A DNA stretch of 64,000 bases from positions 27,453,439-27,517,438 of the forward strand of contig CM050450.1 in NCBI GenBank assembly GCA_027563935.2. Direction: 5' to 3'. Both the position numbers and the translations under genes were made by a program. Numbering within the stretch: the stretch's first letter is position 1; each line of letters begins with the position of its first letter. Shown here piece by piece: positions 56,707 through 64,000 of this stretch. Below the pieces are notes generated by a model that was not told the origin of the DNA, searched no databases, and saw only the letters and a program-made list of their open reading frames with translations. Source of the stretch: Costus lasius (taxonomy: Eukaryota; Streptophyta; Magnoliopsida; Zingiberales; Costaceae).

Positions 56707-58451
56707 TGTCACGCCCCAAGACTCTCCCAGCCTTAGGACGCGGCAAACAATGGATCTGCAAAGCCATACAGATCCAGGATACAATACAATATGACAAATA
56801 ATATAAACGATGAAATCCACATAGATAAGATACACATCAGACCGACGCAGCGGTCAAAGTCAACAATACACACAGGGCCGAACAGTCCTGGCCCACAAAT
56901 CCACACTGGTCCATGACCAGGTAAATACAATCTCGTCAGATATAATCCTCGAAATACTACAATAACAAATAGCATGTGCGACACATAAGAAAGATACAAC
57001 GCATGATAGGGAAGATAATCTACCTATCTATCTACAGCGCACCAGAGGGAGCCGAGCCTGAACCTGGAGGCAAGGCAAGTGGAGTTAGCCGGGAGGCTAA
57101 GTAGGATTTAACAAGTAAATGGTGCATATAAGAGTAAGGAGAATCCAACAATAATTAATAGACAGAAGTGCACTGTAAGTAAATATAACCCGACTAAGTA
57201 AATACAGAAAGTACAGCATGCAGGTGGAAATCCAGCTGTGCCAATGTCCCGTAGGACGCGCACTCAAAGAGTGGTTCCTACCGCCAGCTAACGGTAGAAA
57301 CGGCTGTCCGTCGATAGTCCGCCGGTGTAGCGTCCTACACCCAGATCACCCCGGAATGCCGAGTCCCACGACATCCGACTGTGACCCATCCAGAGGCCTG
57401 TAGTTCATGGGCTCACACAGACTGCATCTTTGACTACTACCAATAGCCAAAATCACAAGGTTCTCGGAAGGTGGACTATCCCAGTCAGACCTATCCGTCC
57501 ATCCCAAATATCAACACAAGCTGGCTGTAGAGACAGCCAAAATATATATGTACTGCATATAAATAAACCACGAACAGTATCATGCACCGAAACATAAAAA
57601 TCAGATAGCATGCAAGCATCCATGTGACTCAATGGAAAGAGACAGATTTCAATGGATTTACGAAAGTATTAATCAGGTTCAGTCAGCAAGAAGATGGTGC
57701 CGCTATCTATGCATGCGGTTTGGCACCGAACAAGGGTAGGGAGGTAAGAATCCTACCTGGTTCTTGTAGGTCTGAGCAAGATCCAACCAATATATGCCCA
57801 ATATAACCTCGTGCGCGCCGCTCGAAGTTGTAGTCGCGGTCGCGGAGTTCGTCGGAAGTTCACCGGAAAAGCTCGCCGGAACAGTGGCGCCGCCGCCGGA
57901 ACAGTAACTTCGGCAGCCGGTCGAAATTCTGGAAGTGTCACGAGATAGCCGCCGGCGAGTAGAGTTCAGCCGTACCGCCGGGATCGAAGGAAAAACCACC
58001 GGCGGCGTCGTTCGCGGATGTCGCCGGTGCTGGGGAAGATGACACCGGAAAACGCGCCGGAACGGGGAGGAAACGTCCGCCGAAGGTGGGGAAGCTTGCC
58101 GGTGCCGCCGGAGATGAAGGACGCGCCGGATCTAGGGTTCCGGTCGCTTCTGGTCGCCTGCGTTCGCGTGGAAGAGGAAGGGAGCTTCCGTCGGATCTGG
58201 CCGCCGGAGCAGCGGCCGAAGTCGGAAGATGAGGCTGAGAGGAGACGCGTGAAGGAGGGAGGAAGATGGGTTCGGTATTGGTGAAGCAGCGGGAGGAGAG
58301 GGGAAGATAAGGAGGAGAAGGAGAATGGGGTCGGGCGTTCACGGGTGAACAGGGGAGAAAACGAGGGGAAAAAAGGGGAAACGTGGGGAGTAGATGGGAT
58401 GGGACGTGGCTGTCCTGTCCCATCAGTTCCAGAAAAATTTTGAACGTTACA
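56707..58451 (-). repeat. LTR shared by two Tekay-like units (1745 bp)
   Basis: On the plus strand it runs from TGTCACGCCCC to GAACGTTACA. Primer-site and gag sequences adjoin its left side (so it is a 5' LTR for the truncated copy). Polypurine and integrase sequences adjoin its right side (so it is a 3' LTR for the full copy). The part near 57800-58400 is GC-rich and gives chance frames on both strands. Confidence 0.93.
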
Positions 58452-58543
58452 ATACTCACAACTTATAAGAATTTGGTCCCCAAATTCAAAAGATAGAGAC
58501 AAGTTATCATTAACAAGATAACATTCGCATTAAATACAGTCAC
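58452..58543 (-). promoter_or_regulatory. Pre-LTR hairpin and plus-strand primer region
   Basis: On the minus strand GAATTTGGGGACCAAATTC (58469-58487) forms an 8-bp stem with a GGA loop, 17 bp before the LTR. A GTTGTGAGTA tract lies next to the LTR. Confidence 0.7.
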
Positions 58544-59743
58544 TCAATACATGCCATACATGAATTCATAGCACTCGGGTCGCTCAGGAAACAGGTGCGG
58601 CCATTGACGCAAGGCTTCGTCCTCGCGTTCCCACGTGGCTTCGCTTTCAGAATGATTGTTCCAGCGGACCTTAATGAGTCGTATCAATTTATTGTGATGC
58701 TGATGCTCCTTGCAGTCTAAGATCTCGACAGGCGACTCTTGATACGTGGCATTAGGCGTGATCGCTAGGAACTGATCTTGCAAGACGTGCGATGGATCTC
58801 GCATATACTTTTGCAGCATAGACACGTGGAATACGTTATGTACTTGCGACAAGGTTGGAGGTAGGGCTAGCCGATATGCAACGGCTCCAATGCGTTCCAA
58901 GATTTCGAAGGGACCCATAAACCGTGGAGCCAATTTACCTGAGTAACCAAACCGAACCCTTCCTTTTATTGGCGTAACCTTGAGAAACACATGGTCGCCA
59001 ACTTCAAACTCGAGTTCACGTCGCCTCCTATCGGTGTAACTCTTCTGCCGACTCTGGGTAGTCAAGAGTCTCTTCCGGAGTAGCTGAACCCTTTCGGCCT
59101 CAAACTCTAACATGTCTGGCCCAAACACACGGCTTTCTCCAACTTGGTCCCATAGGACTGGCGATCTACACCGTCTACCGTACAATGCGTTGAATGGCGC
59201 CATCAGGATCGCCGAGTGATAGCTGTTATTATAGGCAAATTCAGCTAAATGCAAGTGAACTTCCCAGTTAATCCCGAAATCTAGGGCACAAGACCGAACC
59301 ATATCTTCTAGGGTCTGGATGGTCCTTTCGGACTGACCATCCGTCTGGGGATGAAAGGCAGTGCTGAAATGTAATTGAGTGCCAAGTGACTTCTGCAGAC
59401 TTCCCCAAAACCGAGAAGTGAATTTTGAATCCCTATCTGAGATAATGCTAGAAGGGACCCCATGCAACCGTATGATTTCTCGGCCATACAGAATAGCCAG
59501 TTTATCCACAGAAAACACTTTCTTCACAGGCAAGAAGTGTGCAGACTTCGTCAATCGGTCAACTATCACCCAAATAGAATCGTGACCCCTTTGTGACCTA
59601 GGAAGACCCGTCACAAAATCCATCGTGATATGTTCCCACTTCCACTCTGGAAGGGGAATATTCTGCAACATCCGTGGTGGCTTGCGGTGTTCTGCTTTTA
59701 CTTGCTGGCAAGTTAAACAGCGCGAGACATATTCGGCGATATC
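58544..59743 (-). pseudogene. Tekay-like integrase with chromodomain
   Basis: The open part (58544-59671, 375 residues) carries the integrase core: ITMDFVTGLPRSQ, ISDRDSKFTSRFW, and HPQTDGQSERTIQ for the D-D-E triad. The C-terminal GPFEILERIGAVAYRLALP block follows. A chromodomain-like end (KVRWNNHSESEATWEREDEA) is typical of plant chromoviruses and is thought to direct insertion to particular chromatin. The zinc part of integrase lies upstream, across a TGA at 59744, where the same frame continues. One codon (TGA, probably from CGA) is therefore the only visible break between RT and integrase. Confidence 0.93.
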
Positions 59744-61288
59744 TCATTTCATATTCTCCCACCAGTATGTCTTCTTCAAATCTTGGTACATCTTGGTACC
59801 GCCAGGATGCATAGAAAATCTTGATTTATGTGCTTCATCCATCACCTCCTGCTTCACAGATTCAGGCACACAAATGCGATGCTCGTACCATATCACACCC
59901 TCGGAATCCTGTGTGAACTTAGACCTCTTCCCTCTAGTAAGAATCGCCTGAAGGTACTCATCATCTACTTGATTTTCAATTACCTTCTGTATAAGCTGGG
60001 ATCCAGCCACCATCACCGCTAAGCATCCATGCTCTGTGGGACATATAATATCTAGATCTAACTCGAGCGCAGATCTGGCCAATTCTGTAGGCGTCACCCT
60101 CAAGTTTGCTATCATCCCTATGGACTTCCTGCTAAGAGCGTCGGCAACTACATTAGCCTTTCCTGGATGATAATTTATTGTGCAGTCATAATCCTTCAGA
60201 AATTCCATCCACCGACGTTGTCTCATATTAAGATCCTTTTGAGAGAATAGGTATTTCAGACTCTTATGGTCAGTGAAGATTTCAAACGTGACACCGTAGA
60301 GGTAGTGTCGCCACATCTTCAAGGCAAATATGACTGCGGCCAATTCCAGATCATGAACAGGGTAATTCTTCTCGTGCTCCTTAAGCTGCCGAGAAGCATA
60401 CGCGATAACCTTACCCTCTTGCATAAGCACAGCACCCAGACCTTGGTGTGAAGCATCAGTGTATACCACGAAATCACTATCACCGTCTGGAAGCACTAGG
60501 ATTGGCGCACTAATCAACCTTCGCTTTAGTTCCTGAAAGCTGTTCTCACTATTATCATCCCATTCAAATGTTATGCCTTTCTTCGTCAAACGAGTCAACG
60601 GGGTTGATATTCTAGAGAAATTTTCCACAAACCTTCTGTAGTAGCCAGCCAGCCCAAGGAAACTTCTAACCTCCTGAACCGTGGTTGGAGTTTCCCATTC
60701 AGCAATGGCACAAATCTTTTCAGGGTCAACAGAAATACCGCTGTCAGAGATAACGTGACCGAGGTATGCTACTTCGCCAAGCCAAAATGCACACTTACTG
60801 TACTTGGCATATAACTTCTCTTCCCGTAAGGTACGCAGCACCATATGCAAATGATTCTTGTGTTCACCATAATTTTGGGAATAGATCAAGATATCATCAA
60901 TGAATACTACTACAAATTTATCTAAGTATTCACTGAACACCCGGTTCATAAGATCCATGAAAGCGGCTGGTGCATTGGTTAGTCCGAACGGCATCACCAT
61001 GAATTCGTAGTGTCCATACCTCGTTCGGAATGCTGGCTTTGGAATATCTTCATCTCGAATCCTCAGTTGATAATAACCCGACCTTAGATTAATCTTAGAG
61101 AATACAGTGGAACCTCTAAGCTGGTCAAACAGGTCATCGATGCGAGGTAGAGGATACTTATTCTTGATAGTGACGGCGTTGAGCTGTCGATAGTCAATGC
61201 ATAACCTGAAGGATCCGTCTTTCTTCTTAACAAAGACTACAGGGGCACCCCAGGGAGAGGTGCTAGGTCTGATGAACCCCTTTTCCAA
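59744..61288 (-). pseudogene. Tekay-like reverse transcriptase and RNase H
   Basis: The frame (514 residues) starts at [17 protein letters not shown] carries [55 protein letters not shown] and the catalytic FIDD. RNase H has [13 protein letters not shown] and [15 protein letters not shown]. The integrase zinc region begins near the end. FSKINLRSG has Asn where relatives have the first catalytic Asp (IDLRSG, as in 20020), which may inactivate RT. The frame ends in TGA at 59744, and a stop at 61313 separates it from protease. Confidence 0.93.
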
Positions 61289-61312
61289 CAGATCCTGGAG
61301 TTGCCCTTTTAA

Positions 61313-61957
61313 TTACTCGAATTCTCTTGGCGCCATTCTGTATGGTGCTTTGGAAATGGGTCCCGTGCCGGGCTGAAGCTCAATAGCGAATTCGACTTGT
61401 CGTTGTGGAGGCAAGCCGGGTAACTCGTCAGGGAAAACGTCCGTATATCTCCTGACTACGGGCACACGTTCGATCGGAGGCAAGGACTGTTTTTTGATTT
61501 CCGTAATGGACATCAAGTATGCTTCGCAACCATACCGTAGCATCCTCTTTGCTTGTATAGCGTTAATAACAGGAGCAACTTGTCTAGAAACCCCTGTGAA
61601 GGTATATGTAGTAGACTCTGACACACGGAAGGTCACCTTGCTTTCATAACAGTCTACAACAGCTCGATTAGCTTTGAGCCAGCTCCAGCCGAGGATGATG
61701 TCGAAATTAGATAAATTCAACAACATCAGATCAGTGTGAACAACGATGTCCCCAAAATCCAGTGGGGACCGTTTTAATTCCAGGTGTGATCGCAGCACAC
61801 CACCGCCAGGTACGTGCACGGTCATATCATACCGTGCCAATACAGGTTTACGATCAATTTTCTTAATGAACTCGTAAGAAACAAATGAATAGGAACTACC
61901 CGTATCAATAAGTAGGCAAGCAGGAACGCCATAAATAGAGATAATACCTCGCATCAC
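61313..61957 (-). pseudogene. Tekay-like aspartic protease region
   Basis: This frame of 214 residues has the intact active site CLLIDTGSSYSFVS and a DIILGWSWL block, then the PR-RT linker ending KAPYRMAPREFE. It stops at 61313 (TAA), where the sequence runs on in the same frame into RT. It processes the element polyprotein in active relatives. The upstream end is joined to gag but is cut by a stop near 62015, inside the linker after the zinc knuckles. Confidence 0.9.
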
Positions 61958-63117
61958 GGAGTCTGATGCACGCTGAGCGTCCTCCTCAGATATATTATAT
62001 GCGCGTCCAGATGCCTAGGTCTGTCCACGCCCACCACGTGGGGGATTCTGCCATCGATAAGGTTGTCCGGGATTCTGCCGCGGTGCTGGTGCGGATCCCT
62101 GTGAGCTCTGGGCTTGTTTACCCTTCTGGGGGCAGTGGTTTGCATAATGTCTCATTTCATTACAGTGATAACATCGGACGGAATTGAGCGGGCACGACCT
62201 TGCTATGTGACCTGATTCTCCACACTGAAAATAGGCTCTGGAAGGAGTAGCTGGGGGCGAGCCAAAACCAGGGGATGTCGGTGCTGGACCCCGATACCTG
62301 CTACCCGGAGCCCAAGATTTACGCCCTGGTTGGATGTCTTGGTGTTTAGATCCAGATGCTAAAGCTGGTGGACTTCCTAGGCCGAAACTCCCAAGTCCCC
62401 AAAAGTCAGTCTACGCAGGAACCTTGCCACGTCTCTGAGCGTCACGCTCCTGGGCCTCGCGAATGACATCCTGTCCACATTGACTCATCCGTCGTGCAGT
62501 ATCTATCACCTCAGCAAAATTATCAGGTGGAATAATGCTCACCAGGATGCGGAGCTGTGCATCAAGGCCCTCTATAAAATGCTCCGAACGCTCTCTCTCT
62601 GTGGCCACCAGTCTGGTAAACATCTCAGACAGCCTCTGGAATTCGGCGATATATTCCTCGATTGGACGTCCATTTTGCTTGATGTGAACAAAATCCCGTC
62701 TTGCTACGGACCTTTGTGCCTGTGGGAAGTACTGCTGCGTGAATACGCTCTGAAAAACATCCCAAGACGCGCTTGCCGGTCCCAAAATGGCTATAGTAGA
62801 CTGCCACCACTTTCGTGCCTGGCCACCAAGATAGAAGACTGCCAACTTCACCCGTTTCCTCTCCAGACATTCCATTGCGTACAGAGTATATGTCACGCTG
62901 GCTAGCCACTCCCGAGCTTGCCATGGGTCGCCGTTCCCCTCGAACACATCCAAACGGCCTCGTGCTAACTCGGTGAAGCAGGACAGCCAATCGCCTCGGG
63001 TCGGGGGCGGAGTGACTTCCCGGTCGGCCAATGCAATTCATAGGGATGTTCATCGCATCCCGCGCAATATCTGCAATTCCCCTGGCTCGACCACCACGAG
63101 CCCTTGGAGGCATCCTG
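61958..63117 (-). pseudogene. Tekay-like gag, full copy
   Basis: It is collinear with 55225-56545. The start MPPRARGGRARG is near 63117 and the frameshift at about 63033 is the same as in the other copy. The gag core ends at a TAG (about 62411, where the sister copy has CAG). Zinc knuckle one has Tyr for the first Cys (YFQCG), and knuckle two has Arg for Gly (NEMRHYANHC). The gag core is therefore readable but the product is not. Confidence 0.92.
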
Positions 63118-63255
63118 CAATCACAAGTATAGTTAACCCACAAGTACATATTTCATTAGTTATACTTAAACATCGTACTTATACTTTATCGCGTGTCCCA
63201 AATCCTTAGATTATCCTAAATCCTAAGTCCTTAAGGTCTCATTCAAGATCTAATA

Positions 63256-63272
63256 CCATAGCTCTGATACCA
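63256..63272 (-). promoter_or_regulatory. Primer binding site, initiator tRNA-Met type
   Basis: TGGTATCAGAGCTATGG on the minus strand, 5 bp after the LTR. The identical site is at 56685-56701. Confidence 0.88.
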
Positions 63273-63277
63273 AAATT

Positions 63278-64000
63278 TGTCACGCCCCAAGACTCTCCCA
63301 GCCTTAGGACGCGGCAAACAATGGACCTGCAAAGCCATACAGATCCAGGATACAATACAATATGACAAATAATATAAACGATGAAATCCACATAGATAAG
63401 ATACACATCAGACCGACGCAGCGGTCAAAGTCAACAATACACAAAGGGCCGAACAGTCCTGGCCCACAAATCCACACTGGTCCATGACCAGGTAAATACA
63501 ATCTCGTCAGATATAATCCTCAAAATACTACAATAACAAATAGCATGTGCGACACATAAGAAAGATACAACGCATGATAGGGAAGATAATCTACCTATCT
63601 ATCTACTGCGCACCAGAGGGAGCCGAGCCTGAACCTGGAGGCAAGGCAAGTGGAGTTAGCCGGGAGGCTAAGTAGGATTTAACAAGTAAATGGTGCATAT
63701 AAGAGTAAGGAGAATCCAACAATAATTAATAGACAGAAGTGCACTGTAAGTAAATATAACCCGACTAAGTAAATACAGAAAGTACAGCATGCAGGTGGAA
63801 ATCCAGCTGTGCCAATGTCCCGTAGGACGTGCACTCAAAGAGTGGTTCCTACCGCCAGCTAACGGTAGAAACGGCTGTCCGTCGACAGTCCGCCGGTGTA
63901 GCGTCCTACACCCAGATCACCCCGGAATGCCGAGTCCCACGACATCCGACTGTGACCCATCCGGAGGCCTGTAGTTCATGGGCTCACACAGACTGCATCC
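63278..64000 (-). repeat. 5' LTR of the full Tekay-like unit, runs off the window
   Basis: It matches 56707-57430 nearly perfectly; differences noted include ATGGACCTGC against ATGGATCTGC near 63322. About 1 kb of the LTR should lie beyond position 64000. Confidence 0.93.

Noticed and set aside
57703..58502. Long proline/serine-rich frames on the minus strand
   Set aside because: They lie within the GC-rich part of an LTR and overlap each other in different frames; compositional artefacts.

Overview
The window is intergenic DNA from a large, retrotransposon-rich plant genome, almost certainly a flowering plant. The evidence is lineages known from plants: Athila-type elements primed by tRNA-Asp, a Tat/Ogre element with two RNase H domains, Tekay/Del-like chromoviruses with a C-terminal chromodomain, and Ty1/copia remnants. 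The species cannot be named from this sequence. No intact host gene was found. At most one short stretch, now split into 20167-20283 and 47670-48143, may be the 5' end of a host gene.

Left part (1-20166): a decayed plus-strand copia pol (1537-2727, resuming 10455-10967) is split by a minus-strand solo LTR (2728-10454, TSD ctcac). That solo LTR is itself split by a complete but pol-less Athila-type element (2841-8678). The copia 3' LTR (11377-11820) lies 2 bp from a second copia LTR in the opposite orientation (11823-12261), which leads into an inverted copia remnant ending near 13998. A plus-strand Ty3/gypsy element follows (LTR 14010-15994, gag-protease, RT to 20166). Its protease/RT region is interrupted by another minus-strand solo LTR (17442-19454, TSD atagt).

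Middle part (20284-47664): a minus-strand non-autonomous LTR element (TSD gaata, LTRs 45842-47664 and 20284-24359, only about 0.8 kb of non-coding interior) contains two later insertions. One is a 2.26-kb probable solo LTR (20968-23228, TSD gatac). The other is a complete 20.7-kb Tat/Ogre-type element (24735-45406, minus strand, TSD ctcac). The Ogre-type element has LTRs of 6.4 and 6.1 kb that are nearly identical. Its gag-pro-pol frame is interrupted by a single TAG, and its LTRs carry minisatellites, so it is the youngest large insertion.

Right part (48144-64000): a second pol-less Athila-type element with only its 5' LTR (48144 to about 53800) abuts a fragment of a diverged Tat/Ogre-like LTR (about 53800-55224). 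Next comes a minus-strand Tekay/Del-like tandem arrangement: truncated gag-protease, LTR 56707-58451, a whole internal region 58452-63277, then an LTR 63278-64000 that runs off the window.

The most interesting signals are non-coding. (1) Arrays with roughly 63-75 bp period and palindromic cores occur in the LTRs of three Athila-type families, with a different core in each. (2) A small hairpin with an (A)GGA loop lies 18-22 bp before the 3' LTR in three elements of two lineages. (3) A hairpin motif of about 46 nt follows gag in both Athila-type derivatives. (4) The minisatellite in the Ogre LTR is bracketed by a pair of direct blocks, and a diverged relative shows the same layout. All coordinates and motif matches were read by eye; similarity levels are estimates.
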